DNA from: Phaffia rhodozyma
Taxonomy: Eukaryota > Basidiomycota > Tremellomycetes > Cystofilobasidiales > Mrakiaceae
Length of the DNA stretch: 64,000 bases
Reading direction: 5' to 3'
NCBI GenBank assembly: GCA_014706385.1
Contig: JACGZH010000005.1
Location: forward strand, 1,550,001 to 1,614,000
The position numbers and the translations under genes were made by a program. Below, one piece after another: positions 1 to 12,163 of the stretch; within the stretch, counting starts at the first letter, position 1; each line of letters begins with the position of its first letter. The notes beneath the pieces were generated by a model. The model ran no database searches, was not told where the DNA came from, and worked only from the letters and a program-made list of their open reading frames with translations.

Positions 1-677
1 CTCGTGCTCCTCATCATGTCGATGATTGGGGTTCCATGTTGTTCGAAGTTGTTGCTTGAACCCCCTGATATGATCGGAGTCCAAGATCTATGAAGGAGAC
101 AACCAAACAGAGTATCGATAGGTATACCTTCAGAGCGGCTCACTTAAAACAATGCAGACAAATGCGTATCTCGTACCTTCGCTTTGCTCTTGAGCCTGCA
201 ATGCCAAGACCGAGAACAACCAGACGATTGAAGACAAGGAAAGAGATCTTGATGAGCAATGGAAATTCCACCGAAAGGACTCTTCGGACTCACTTATCGC
301 TCAAGGACTCCATCTTGTCTATAAACTTCGGCATCTTGCTGACTGATAACTGACTGATCCCACGGAACGAGCTACTCCAAGGAAAGGGAAATGAGATTGA
401 GCGAAGCGTTGAAAGTTAAATCGGCTTGATACTGACTCTCGGCTAAGAGCACACGCGCAGTATGGGCTTAGACTGGCTAGTCACAAAAGCTATTTTCAGG
501 CACGAAAGATTACATCATCTGTTTTGTAGATGCATTACATAATTCAGCGCCACGTGAGAAAAGTCTCGGTTAGGGTTAAGCGTTGATTAGATCCTACCGC
601 TTGATACGTCCGATTTGGTTGTTCTCAGATCGATCTAATCGCTTGCTCGCCCAAATTATCCAGCAAGCTTACTTCTA
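1..677. other. window edge and upstream region of the CofD-like gene
   Basis: No gene is supported here. The first 59 bases read open on the plus strand to a TGA at 57-59 and could be the last exon of a gene lying off the left edge, but another frame is equally open, so this is only a possibility. The rest is probably 5' sequence of the gene starting at 678, with one CACGTG motif at 551-556. Confidence 0.4.
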
Positions 678-3458
678 ATGAGTCCAGCAGATTTAACAAT
701 TCTATGCACAGATCAAGAGCCATACCCTTCCCTCCGTCGGGTGTCCTCCTCTGTGTTCGATACACCGGTTACATCTCACCCTATCGAGGGATCTGCCTTT
801 CAACCTGCTGAAACATCTAGTCGGACGAACACGCCTGATCATTCTTCAACTGGATCTACTGATCGGAAACATCTCTCACCAGGTTCGTTTAGTTTGAGGC
901 TCCTTCTCGTTTCCCCTGGTGTAAGACTAATCGAGAAATTTATCGTCTGCTACTATGTTCGCCTAGATTTAACCGATGTCTCTATCTGTTGCATCTCCGG
1001 AGGAACAGGTGGAAACGCAATATGCTCAGCTTTCGGTAGAAGAACTACGTTCATTCTTCCGATCAGTGACGATGGCGGATCCTCCTCTGAGATCCTCAGA
1101 TGCTTGGGTATGCTTCTCTCTAGGGTTGATCCTTATTCCGTGAATCGTCGAGCTGACTGCCAATCCTCTTCATCACGTTTTACAGGGGGTCCATCCATTG
1201 GAGACATCCGATCTAGGTTGATCCGTTTAGCTCCAGCATATGCCTCTTCAAGCTCACTCGGGGCGATTATCCGTCTACTCAGCTACCGACTACCTGCCGA
1301 AGCTAGCGAGCAGGAAGTAAAGTCCTTATGGAGAGAGATTGTAGAAGGCACATCCGAGCTCTGGGACGGGGTGGCCGAAGATCGCAAGGAGATTTTACAT
1401 CGTGAGAATTCATCTCCTCTGCACTATATGCCACGTCATCATTTGAGAGCACTAGCCGACCGACGTCCGGCTTGACACCCTTAGGATTTTTCGTACACTT
1501 CGAGTCTGAAAGTATGTTGAGTTCAGTATCGCTCGTGGGCTCTAAGAAAAATCATACTTCGCGGAAGCTTATCATTTTCTCACAGTCTTGCAGAGAGCAC
1601 ACAAGGGGTTCTCTTTCAGGTATGTTCTCGTTCTTTTCGTCCTGATGCCTCTTAGCAGAATACATATTAAGGGTCAACAGAGCTCGTTCTTATTGAATGA
1701 AAAAGAAACTGCTCGCTAGGAAACGTTTTTTTGTCGTCGGCCCAACGGTTTTTTCTTTCCCTTCCTGCAGCCATCTTTCTCTTTGCCTCGATCACCGAGA
1801 TTCAAAGTCAATGCAGCGTCATTCCTGCAATTCTTACAAACCACACTGCTACGATTGCGGCCGAACTAGTAAGCTTCATCCTGCACTGTTTTATTCTTCC
1901 GAGGCCGACGACCAACTCCGAACCTCTTGTCATCTTCCTTGTTCTGCGCTCTTCAAAGGAAAATGGAGAGACTATTGTGGGCCAGTGTAATATATCTCAC
2001 CCGGCGGTCACTGAACCTGCTTTGTCAGATTCAACAGTAGAATCTGCTACAAATAGATCGTATTCTTCCCCTTTACCGGTCCAAGTTCGACTGGGAAAAG
2101 TCGGACTTGAAGATGGCATATATTCATTGGGTAGAGGAGGGGTCTCTCAGAGCAGCAAGAAAGCTATAAACACGCCAGGCGGAAGCAATCTGGTATTCAA
2201 ACGGACTGGAGAAGCTGAAGATGAGAATAGTTTGGACGCTACTCAGGGTTTAACAAGCCGGATTAAAAGAGTTTGTCATCTCTTTTCGTTCCCGATACGT
2301 GAAACCGCTGGGAGTTTTTGAGACAATGGTTCTGTGCAGCTGAATTGAATGTTCACATGGTTCCATCGGTGCGGTGATAGATATTGTACATCAACGTTTA
2401 TGGCCAGTATGTTTCCAGATCTCGCATTTTTCAAACTCTTGACTTAAGCTAGTTAATGTGCTGGCCATGTTGACTCCTTGCTGTGCCTGGCTTATCTCGT
2501 TGTAGAGAAATCTTTCCGACACCGAATCCAGAATTCCTTTCTTCACTAGCCACGAGAGAGCTTTTTGTGTATTCGTGCGGGTCTCTTTGGACCAGGTACG
2601 GATATCTCGTCTGCGTCTTTTGTATCTCTTCCTTTGTGGTTTCAAAGATCAGAGATCAAAACTCAGTTCGATAATCTGTATGGGTGACGGGTTGATCAAC
2701 TGTAGCATCATGCCGTGCTTAGCTCTAGAAGGCGTAGGCTCGGCCATCGCAACCAGTACTAGCCTGAAGGCCAAGATCTTTCTATGTGAGCACCGCTCTT
2801 TCCCTCAGAGTTGGACGTGTCTCGAAGAAGTCTCCTCTTGACGATCTGTTCTTCGAGCTGTCTACAGTAAACTCGTCGAACGATAGAGAGACTATTGGAT
2901 ACACCGCATTGACGTACATAGAAGCCATCGTTCGGACACTCAATCGGTCGGTTCCTCCTAGATCTTTCTCCCTCCTGGTCAGACTCTAGATTTCTGATGT
3001 CTTGTACTTGGTGCTTTGGCCAATCTATCAGACATGATTCTCCGGTACGCCAAACTCATTCAAGACGCCCGTCGTTATTGAGCTCCACGTTTTTGTCGTC
3101 CTCGGTTGGTGGAGGTGGGAATGCGAGCACACCAACAACGCTCGATGCGCGAAAGAATAACCTATTAAGCTTCCGGATCAAACCTAGCCAGCTGATATCT
3201 CATTTGATTTATCTCGAAAGTGGAAAGGTTGACATAGAGACTGATGTGATCGAGGTGAGTGGATATTGTCGAAGCTTCTTCATCTCGCAGGTGGCTAGCT
3301 TTAACTCTATAAATCTGAATTGGAACATGTCATGGCAGGCTCTTGGAATCAAAGTGATTCGATTGCAAGGCACAAATAGATTCTCGAACTCTCGATTCTC
3401 GACGGAGTCTACCAAAGAAGCGCTTCGACACGTCATGCTAGACACATCAACGTCTTGA
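678..3458 (+). CDS. CofD/YvcK-superfamily protein (UPF0052, yeast YNL011C-like)
   Basis: Multi-exon gene. After a disordered Ser/Thr-rich start, the exon near 984-1110 encodes the family's nucleotide-binding opening (SGGTGGN, then SDDGGSSSE). Further exons give GGPSIGDIRSRLIRLAP (about 1186-1230), AAIFLFASITEIQSQ with SVIPAILTNHTATIAAEL (about 1770-1870), NPEFLSSLATRELFVYSCGSL (about 2525-2590), CLALEGVGSAIATS (about 2720-2760), TIGYTALTYIEAIVRTLNR (about 2895-2950) and a C-terminal exon ending at 3458. The order matches fungal UPF0052 proteins, relatives of archaeal CofD (2-phospho-L-lactate transferase, F420 synthesis) and bacterial YvcK. Fungi are not known to make F420, so the substrate is unknown. 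The start is the first ATG before the conserved region. Exact intron borders were not all resolved. Confidence 0.85.
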
Positions 3459-4022
3459 CGGAAGAGATAGATCGGATAGACCTATGACATATCTATGCAA
3501 CTACTTCGGTGTTCCTCCGATGGATACGAGACTAGTCCAGAATTTGAATGAAGAACATGCTATCCTGGCTCCCATTATCCTGAGATTCTGCCGTTCTCGG
3601 ACAAATATTGACCGGTCAATAACATCTATATAACAAGATAAACATGGACCGATAACGAAATTACGTTAACAATAAGGAATAAGCGATGTACATGAACAGA
3701 GAGATCAGCAGCAAAGGAAAAAAAAACGTAAGAGTCATGTTATTGTTGGAAGACTTTGGACGCGATAGCTCTCAAGCGCAGATAGTCATAAAAGCGCCCT
3801 TCATTTCCGCACGTGTAGAAAACGATACTTGAAAGCCTTTGTGGAGATGTTACGAGTTGATAGAGAGATCAAATAGGTTATCAAAACAAAAGCAGGATAT
3901 GAACGGAAAGGAGAAAGATTGAAGTTTGATCGGCTGGCCGATCAGTGCTGACTATCATGATAATGGAAATAAAATAAAATAGAATAGAATACAAAGACAG
4001 AAGAGGAGACAAGAGTCAGATT
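3459..4022. other. convergent 3' intergenic region
   Basis: Lies between two converging genes, so it should hold two 3' untranslated regions. It is AT-rich with short A runs (for example near 3718-3726 and 3965-3990). I see no gene or RNA signature. Confidence 0.5.
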
Positions 4023-5488
4023 TCAGCCACTCAATATATCATAAGACGACAGTGTCGGACCGAACGGAGTCTCGTCGTTATCGTCATCATCATCGTCATC
4101 GTCTTCGTCTCCGGGTGAGTGGGTGTCTTCATGGGGCTGCGCCCAGAAGTCTTTGGCTCGACGGAGCAGGCTACACCCCCCACGAGAGAATATAGCGTCG
4201 AACAAAGAGGGATGTGAGCACTGTGTACATACTTGATGCTCAGAAATATAGACAGCTTCGTTGAAAGGCTGAGCTCACCAGACAGGAGAGATGAACGATC
4301 GATATTGAATGTGCACCAATAGTTCTGCCTCCATACTATTGATCTCTTCGAGCGTCCAAGGGGTATGACGGATGAACGCGGCATTGGCATAGCAGACGTC
4401 GCTGACCATCTTGGTAGCGATGAGAAAGGCGGAAAACATAACACGAAGTATTGCATCTTGCACCTCTTGAAGGAGGGAAGAGACGGCGCAGAAGGAGACG
4501 TGAGTCGAGAGTTTTTGGATGAAGAGAGGGCCGAAGGAAGTGAAGGAAGGGGAAGGAGGAGACTCACTCCCAGTAAAACTGATGCTAGGGTGCATATACT
4601 TGAGAAGCTCAACGTATTGAACGGTACATATCAAGATGATGAACTGATAAAAAGAAATCGGGTCAGCATCAATGTATTTATCACCAAGTTAACGACATCA
4701 GAAGCAACTGGACAGAAGGAAAAAATAACAAAGATGAGAAGATGGAAATCAAGTACTCACTGGGTGCAATGTCATTGACGTCCAATAAAACAGGTACTCA
4801 ACCAGAACATCTCTCTCCAGCTTCTTCTTCTTCGGCGAAATGACCTCGTTGCGACTAATTAACCCTTGGATTGTCTCCACCGTTAATTCTGGGGGTTTTT
4901 TCCCAATCAAGAAGATAGCGAATTCAGAACAGAAGAGCAAACCAGTATCAAATAACAGATGGTCAGACCTTCGTTATAGGCTGCAGCCTTTTTCGCGCGC
5001 ATCACCCTGACCAATTCAGGCAGAGATGAATGGAAGCATTGGTGATGAGATCAAAAGGAAGCATTCCACTCACTACAATACCGTGGCGTAGTTCTAAATT
5101 CCATGAGTTTGTACATCTGTGCCGTATTGTTGAGACACAGAGGAAGCGCGCCGAACGGAGGATCCGGTGTGGTTCGACCAGATCCAGAGTTTTGAGAGTT
5201 GGATCGCTCAAAGTCTGTTTCTACCATCCGCCCTTCGGAAAACGTCTTCGTCATAGTCAAACGATCCGATAACGGCGACGGCAATGATTGATGGAGGTTG
5301 ATATCCACTTCAGCTCTTTGACCCAGTACATGGAGGCGATCAGTGGAGTATAAAAGGGTGGGAAGGTAGGTGATTCGTTTTGGACACTCAGAATATGGAG
5401 AGATGGGAATGAGCATATCTTGAGTGTAGGAGTAGTCTGGGGAGCGTGGTTGGAGCAAACGCATACACAGGTGGGAAGGATCCAACAT
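4023..5488 (-). CDS. cyclin-like protein A (PHO80/PCL-type candidate)
   Basis: At least six exons. The N-terminal exon (from 5488) ends with LCLNNTAQMYKLMEF. Downstream exons give ELTVETIQGLISRNEV, then LVEYLFYWTSMTLHP, LICTVQYVELLKYMHPS, FSAFLIATKMVSDVCYANAA with WTLEEINSMEAELLVHIQYR, and a last exon starting LLRRAKDFWAQ that ends in a run of about 15 acidic residues and a stop at 4023. The helix pattern (TKMVSD..YAN..., then N.ME.E.L..I.Y) resembles the cyclin box of Pho80/Pcl-type partners of Pho85 kinase; this is motif-level only. It is a clear paralogue of the gene at 40096-41379 with matching intron positions. One small exon (about 4975-5012, VMRAKKAAAYNE) has no counterpart I could find there. 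The true start may lie in an upstream exon. Confidence 0.65.
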
Positions 5489-5516
5489 GTAAGATCAGAG
5501 GAGAGATGAGAACAAG

Positions 5517-5554
5517 AAGAGTGGGCAGGAAACCCAAGAGTGGGCAGGAAACCC
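5517..5554. repeat. 19-bp perfect tandem duplication
   Basis: The 19-base unit AAGAGTGGGCAGGAAACCC occurs twice, at 5517-5535 and 5536-5554, with no spacer. It sits just upstream of the first recognised exon of cyclin-like gene A. Confidence 0.9.
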
Positions 5555-5660
5555 TCAAGCGGAGAAGATACCCGAGAAGAAGTACTGAGTGGAATAGGAT
5601 GACCGATTCAGCCAAATGAAAGGGAGAAATGGGAAAGATAAACCAGCTAAAGCAAAGGGG

Positions 5661-5693
5661 AAGAAGGAGAAGGAGAAGGAGAAGGAGAAGAAA
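5661..5693. repeat. GGAGAA-type hexanucleotide polypurine tract
   Basis: An uninterrupted purine tract built from GGAGAA units. It gives simple Arg/Lys or Ser/Pro translations in the frames that cross it, so those frames are not evidence of a gene. Confidence 0.85.
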
Positions 5694-7411
5694 CATAGAC
5701 CATGTTTGTGGCTATATAACATGCATGGCGAGCACCCAAACTGATCGACTTGTTGGTTTTCCAAATTCGTTCAGCCACATGAAGACAGAACAGACAAAAC
5801 GAAGACAATAGGAGGAGCGCAAGAAACATAAGAGCCGGAACCGGATCCCGTCCTGACAACGAACGGCTACGACGGGCCAGAAAGGTCAGATTTGTTCCAC
5901 CCTCTAAAGATAGAGCAAACAGATGGAATGAACGATCGGTTGGTTCGACCGCCGATATTCAAAACTCGAAAGAGCAGAAGAGGAATAGAAAGTAGAGATA
6001 AAGAAGAACATATAGTTCCCGAAATGACCGAACTGGACTGATCCTTGGAGCTGTTTATCCTGGATGTTTTTTAGTTCTTCCAAGATGTTTACACCTGCAG
6101 TCGAAGATCAGTCAATACACCGACCATGTTCGCTATCCTTCTGCCGAGCATGATCCATGCATTCAGAATTTCATGTCATGGCATGGCATGGCATAGCTTC
6201 AGTCGCTCTCTGCTCTTGGTCAGCCTTCTGTACGTCATTAGTAGCCGTGAAGCCATGAATGGTTAGGTTTTCTATGCAGCAGTCAGGTCTTGTTCTTTTC
6301 TTCGATTCCTAGATCTGTTGTGCCTTACAACGCATGTCCGGAAAGAGACACGAAACCCATGCTGGCTACAATGTTTAATCGAGTCAAAAGAAACGGAAAA
6401 CCTCGGAGAAAATAGATCGTCGTTTTAGACGTCATGAATATGACCAGCAAAGTCATCATGATTGGTCGTTCCTCCGAGTGTTTGGCTGATTGAATATTAA
6501 ATAGTACTTGAGGCATTCAAACGGGGGCCGAAGCTGATCAGTTGTAAAACAAAGAATTTCATCAAAACTGGGCATTGTTTCGGCTTGAAACGATCAGAGG
6601 TCCGGAGCCTGTGTGTGTACATCTATCAGCCTGATCGATCTTCCAGGGTCTGACTGTGCTTCTTGCTCAAACGTCTGTAGGTGGAGTTGTCAGATGGCAC
6701 TTGTTGATTCAAGGAAGATTGGGCGTCAAACAAAAACGAACAATAAAGTATTTCACTGCCCATGCGGGCCTGACTGTCTCTTACACTCAAATCTTGTTCA
6801 GACAAAGAAAAAGGTGTGAGTTATTAGCTGATCCCCCGATTAGCTTCTGTTGCATTTTGGAAGAGGGACCATCGTTAGCACGTGCATGCGCGTATATTCG
6901 AAAGGCTCGGCTAAGCAAGGCGACTCTACCCTCAGTTGGCTGCTCAACGAGTACTCGGCTTGTTCTCTTGGAAGATCGTTTGAATGCTTTCTTCCTCTCT
7001 TCATGGTTTTGCATGAATTTGACCCGGTTTCGATGGATGCACGACTTGACGCCACAAAAATGCAATTCTCCGTATCCTAAAACATCGCTGACGGATAGGT
7101 TATCTCCTGTCTATTTGTGTATATCCGCCTGAACGTTCTTCGACGACCAACGAAGGACTATTCTGGGTTCTCACTGTTACCCCAACATGTACACCTTGGC
7201 AGTGTACTTCATCACAAACTGCTTCCTGAAACATTCTGATCCATGCCATCTCACATGAACTATCCGCTCTTCTCCTACTCTCCTTCTTCTTCTTCTTTTT
7301 ATCTTTTGTTTTATTTTTACGATTGAGAAAAGGGGAAGAAAGACAACCAAGACATTTCATTTTATCGGAACTAAAGAAGAATTGTTCCTCTGGTTTTTCT
7401 CCTACGTTCTC

Positions 7412-9336
7412 TTACTCCAACACAGCATACTTCCTGAGTTCCTCTGGAATAGCTACGTCCAATCCTTTAGACTCAAGCCACTTTCTAGAGAACAATCTGG
7501 TTTGGTATCTGCATGAAATGGATCATCCAGTAGTTTCTTTTCAGCACACATGAAATGAACGTAGCGGAAGTATTGGAATAAGAAATAAGGTCATCTTACC
7601 GGTATGCCCCATCGCACAAGATGGTAGCCACCGTTGAACCTGCCAAAGAGAGATCGAAGAGGAAAAAAAGAGGCAGCATTTCAAGTCAGCTCAAGAATCT
7701 AAGGGAACCAAATCGCGCCCAGATTGAAAAGGAAAACTCTGAAAGATAGCTTTGAATGCGACAAACGGACCCTTGCCAAGTTTTTCAGCCACCTTGACGG
7801 CAGCAACGACATTAAGTGCAGAGCTGGCACCAATATAAATTCCTTCCTCATCCAATAGTCGGTATACCATTTCGATTGTCTCAGCATCTGGAATATGGAC
7901 TGCGCCGTCGAGAATCTCGATGTCTGGCTTCAAGTTTTCCGTCACCCGGCCCTGTCCAATTCCTGTAACGAGCCTTGTCAACATTAGTAACAGCTCGCAG
8001 TATCGGGTATGCATATATTAATTTGAAAAAAAAAAAGACCAGCTCACCCTCAGTAATCGACCCAGTTCCAGTCCGCTCCAGTTTCCTCTCACCACCTTCC
8101 AAATACTGGAACAACACGCTGCCCGGTGGATCTGCCAAGAAACACTTGACAGCCCCTCCGCTCACGTCCTTCAAGTATCTGGCCGTGCCGGCCAACGTAC
8201 CACCCGTTCCAGTCGCGCAGGTGAAAGCGTCCAGACCGGTCTCCCTCGTCTGGGCCCAGATCTCGGGACCGGTCGAGTCGATATGAGCCTGCCTGTTTGC
8301 GACGTTGTCAAACTGGTTGGTCCATACCGCGTTCTCGAGCGAAGCCGCGTGTCGAGCGGCTTGGTGATTGTAGTTTTGTGGGTTGTCAAACGGCACGGCT
8401 TTTGTTGGAGGATACGAACAGAACAAAGAAGAGTAACGATCCAAATGGGTTTCAGTTGAAGAGACTGCGTACTGCTGAAGAATACATTGATACTTACCTG
8501 GCACAGGGCGCACGTCTGCTCCTAACATTTTGAGCAAATCAATCTTTTCCTGACTCTGATGTGCGTTTTCACGATGAGCTTTCCTTCAGTTACTGATCAT
8601 GAGAGAAGAAAGAAGTAAAGAAAGATTAAACCCACCTGGTTATCAGGCATGTAGATCACACATTTGTAGCCCTTGGATCGACAGACATGGGCGAGTCCAA
8701 TCCCGGTGTTTCCAGCCGTTCCCTCCACGACAGTTCCTCCAGGCTTGATGAGACCTATATTGGGATGAATAGAGAAGGAAGATATTGCGCAAGATCAGTC
8801 TCCCTTCCTTTGGATCGGTTTCGACTGGAGGAGGATGACAAACCTTTGGCTTCAGCATCCTTCACGACCCACAAGGCCGCTCTGTCTTTGACGCTTCCTC
8901 CAGGGTTTTGGAACTCAGCTTTACCCAAGATGTTGCATCCTGTTCGCTCGGATAAGTGTCGAAGTCGAATCTTTAGAGACACGATAAAAGAAAAATATAC
9001 AAACGTGAAAGATAGGGTGAGCTCTGAGAGGAGAACGATGACGACTCTGTCTTTTGGAGGTCGGACTAACCAAAGGAGTGTTCCTACTCAATCCATCGTT
9101 CCAGTCGTCAGAGAAACACATCATGACGAGTTCTGGTCAACTTTTATGCATCTTGGAATACGACTGGTAAGAGAAAGGAAAAGGAGAAAGAGAAAAGAAA
9201 GAAAAAAAAATACTTGCCCAACAGCGCCGACAAAGCCATCAACCGGCCCGGCCGTATGGGCTGCCATAGTGGAATAAGCGTGTGTCGAAGCGCGCTGGGC
9301 GGCGTATCCGATCTTTTTACGAAGAGCAAACATCAT
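7412..9336 (-). CDS. cysteine synthase (O-acetylserine sulfhydrylase family), probably mitochondrial
   Basis: PLP-dependent beta-family enzyme making cysteine from an O-acylated serine and sulfide. The N-terminus ([16 protein letters not shown] from the tandem ATGs at 9336/9333) is basic and Ser/Ala-rich, like a presequence. Exons then give [33 protein letters not shown] (containing the PLP-binding Lys), the [20 protein letters not shown] asparagine loop, [31 protein letters not shown] (phosphate-binding loop) and LADPPGS. The next exons give [20 protein letters not shown] and [14 protein letters not shown]. The last exon, [18 protein letters not shown] to KYAVLE, ends at the stop at 7412. 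Splice phases agree at the two 3'-most junctions that I checked base by base. The family also contains cystathionine beta-synthases, but no regulatory CBS domain is present. Confidence 0.93.
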
Positions 9337-10106
9337 GGACTGATGTCAAAAGAAAGAAATGGAAAAAAATAGATCTGAACAGGTTAGATGGTATTCAGAG
9401 GGAGGTAAAAGATAACAGCTCGGTTTGTCGGGAACATAAACGCCCGACGGACGGCCGAGCAAGGATTACATCATTATCGCGACGTATGTTGGGATCTAAC
9501 AGCCTAGATATAATTTCAACTGTAACCGGTTACTCATTTTAAAGAGGGAAAAATCCTGGAAACAATGTACGAGAATCCAGAATTCAATTTCTCCGATATT
9601 GATTTTTCTGGCTAGCCTTCGTTGTCTGTTCTTATACTTTGGTTCTCCAGGCCGATCGGTCGAAGCATCTGATCGATGTATGCTCTGGGTTGGAAACTTT
9701 TTTGGAAGGCTGTCTGGCAAAATAGATTACGGGGACAACACCCTATCAACCTACTCGCGTGCTTCAGTTTCTTTCGGGCAGAAAAGCGTAACCAAGAAAA
9801 CATAGCGACTGGCTGAATCCATCAAGATACACAGACGAAAGTTCATTCTTTTCCTTCTTGGATCGGTTAGTAGAAGCGTGGCACCTGCAATATCAAGGTA
9901 AGTATTTCAAAGCGGCTAGCAGCAGTTTTCTTCTTCTGCTTCTCCGTATATCCTTTGTTGCCATCTATACTCATGTAGTCTGTAGAGAAACGTTCTCTCC
10001 TTGCTGACGTTTCGAGATGTTGCGCAAGTTTTGCATGTGATACACAACAAAAAGACTGGTCTTGCCATCCATGTACAAATTGTCTTTTCCTTCGCTTCGG
10101 ATTCCC
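9337..10106. other. intergenic region between two minus-strand genes
   Basis: About 770 bp holding the promoter of cysteine synthase and the 3' flank of uS9m. The short open frames show no conserved motif. I see nothing else here. Confidence 0.5.
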
Positions 10107-12163
10107 CTAACGCTTGACCCACTGGTTCGATTTCCTCGCCTTTGGTCGTCCGGTCTTCTTCCTCTCAACCTGTCTGTGATCCACACCCAACAAACCAGCT
10201 GTAATTTTTCAAGAGAAAGAAGGAGAGACAACCAGGTCAGCCGGTTGAGGATACACTCAAGAAGAGAAGGAGAAAGACAGGAAGATACACAAAACGTACC
10301 CTGCTGCAAAACAGTCTTCGCCATCGGCTGGTGGACACCCAATCCTCTGGCAACAGCCAAAGCAATAGCCTCTGCCTGTCCTGTCGACCCACCCTGCTTG
10401 GCAAGCGCAAACACATTGAACGCCCCGACAAGTCTGGCCAACTTGAACGGTCGAAGGATGGCCTCTCTATCCTTGGGCGAGTTGAAATATCGATGGATCG
10501 GCACATTGTTGATTAGAATGGAACCCAACTCTGGATCGCTGTTCAAACTCAAAGGAGGTCGAGCTGGGTTGGTGATCGAGATCGTGCCGTCTCGGCTAAC
10601 AGCACCCGAATCTGGATTGTTTGAAGCCGTCTCGATCGGGGGTACGCCTGCTACAGGTAATGATGAAGTAGACGTGGTGGACGACGAAGAGGACTTGATA
10701 GCAGACGGGGTGGAAAGAGTGGGAACAGCAGGACTAGCGGTAGGGATGGAAGAAGCATTTACTGTCGAGGCATCGACAGTGTCGGCAGACTTCAAGGCCA
10801 CATCTGAGGCGTTAGATCCAGATCCAGTGGAGGAGGCCTTGTTGTCTCGAGATTTGGCCATCTCGAGCTGCCTCAATACGTTGACGTAAGGCTTTATGTC
10901 GATCTTGCTGTCCACTGTAGATGACGCGTGACTCTTGACGACTGTTCTGGGAGGAACTGGCAAGCCAAGATCAGTCAACCGTTTGCTCTCCCTCTCCCAG
11001 ATAGCGTCCTCGATCTCGTCCCGACGGGCCCAGACGGGAGCCAGGTTCTTGGCCGCCGAAGCAACAGCCTTTTCCTCTGTGGCTGCGGACTGCTTAATAA
11101 GTTCCTTGAGCTGGTCAAGGAACTCATCCTGTCGCTTTCTCTCAGCGATTGAGTTGAACTGCTCGGCGAACGCCTTTGTTGGGATCATCCAGACCTCTGC
11201 CTTAGCTCCTTTCCTGGTTCCCTTAGTGTGCGATCGGCCAAACTCATCCAGGCTCACAGGCCTGGTTTCCGAGGTCCGTCGAGCAGAGCTCTTCTCATCG
11301 GACGCATCCTGGACTACTGTAAAGTCAGCCGAGGTAGGAAGGACACCTCCGGCTTTGATCTTGAAGTAAGGTGTGATAAGCTGGGTGATTCGGGCAACAG
11401 ACTTGAGGTCGGACACGCAGCTGGCAACGTGGCGAGCTCTAGTCAGCCGCTCCAGATTTCTAATGATCATCTCGTATTCCGTCTTCTTGAGTCTGGAATG
11501 GGATTGATGCCAGGGCCGAATAAGCAAACGACAAAGACGAACTGATGAGCGAGGTGTTGCTCGCGATAGCACTATCTGACTCGAAGGCCGAATCATAGAT
11601 AAATCGTGGAAGAAGAGACAAGACTAGGACAAACGTGGTGACAGAAAGCATGGCGACAAACTCCTCCTTATCCTTCCACTTCCAAGTGTTCTTTGGCTGC
11701 TCGGGCATTCCCTTCTTGATGGGGAATACTCTAGCTTGTCTGAGCCGGTTTCGAACCGCAAACAGTTCGGACTGAAGCTTGTTTATAGTTGCAAAATAGT
11801 TCGGCTTTCCGGTGTAGAAGAACGGAGGGGGTTTCGTTCGAGGGGTGATTGGATCGATATCTTGAGTAGCCTAAGGATGGACAGAAAGAAAGGCAAAGAA
11901 ACAAGAGAAGGAGAGAAAGAGAACGCCATGAATGGAAAGAGAGGTAGAGTAGACACTTCTGTTAGTAGACGATAGCAGACAGAGACGACCTGTGGACAAT
12001 TCCGAGTAGAAACCAGGCGACCCTAGGGTAGATCAAGATTACCGGGTAAGAAAAAAAGGACACTTACCTGATGAGGAACATAGCTCAACACCGAGTAGGT
12101 TCTTCTCGAACAAGGCAAAGAGGCCCTGAGAGTGGATTGGACTCGGGGAATCGAGAACGACAT
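10107..12163 (-). CDS. MRPS9: mitochondrial small-subunit ribosomal protein uS9m
   Basis: Multi-exon gene for the mitochondrial S9 protein, whose C-terminal tail reaches the ribosomal P site. Exon 1 (start ATG 12163) reads MSFSIPRVQSTLRASLPCSR, a presequence. The fungal N-terminal extension follows: FFYTGKPNYFATINKLQSE, then PKNTWKWKDKEEF, spliced into LKKTEYEMIIRNLERLTRAR; a donor near 11634 and an acceptor near 11493 keep the frame. The middle is Ser/Ala-rich linker. The S9 core reads ILINNVPIHRYFNSPKDR, LVGAFNVFALAKQGGSTGQA and EAIALAVARGL. The last exon gives AGLLGVDHRQVERKKTGRPK and ends NQWVKR, the diagnostic S9 tail, at stop 10107. A candidate read-through into the intron at about 10205 is a prediction artefact. 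Confidence 0.92.

Larger units (their letters stand above)
5489..7411. other. long region without a supported gene
   Basis: Nearly 2 kb between the 5' end of cyclin-like gene A and the 3' end of cysteine synthase. Open frames on either strand are short and low in complexity, with no recognisable domain. It contains a perfect 19-bp tandem duplication (5517-5554), a polypurine GGAGAA tract (5661-5693) and a short GCATG repeat (6177-6195). It may hold the promoter, a long leader or an unrecognised first exon of the cyclin gene. Confidence 0.4.

Noticed and set aside
6656..7132. 158-codon plus-strand frame with opposing minus-strand frames
   Set aside because: No domain, random composition, many competing frames of similar length; nothing favours it as a gene.
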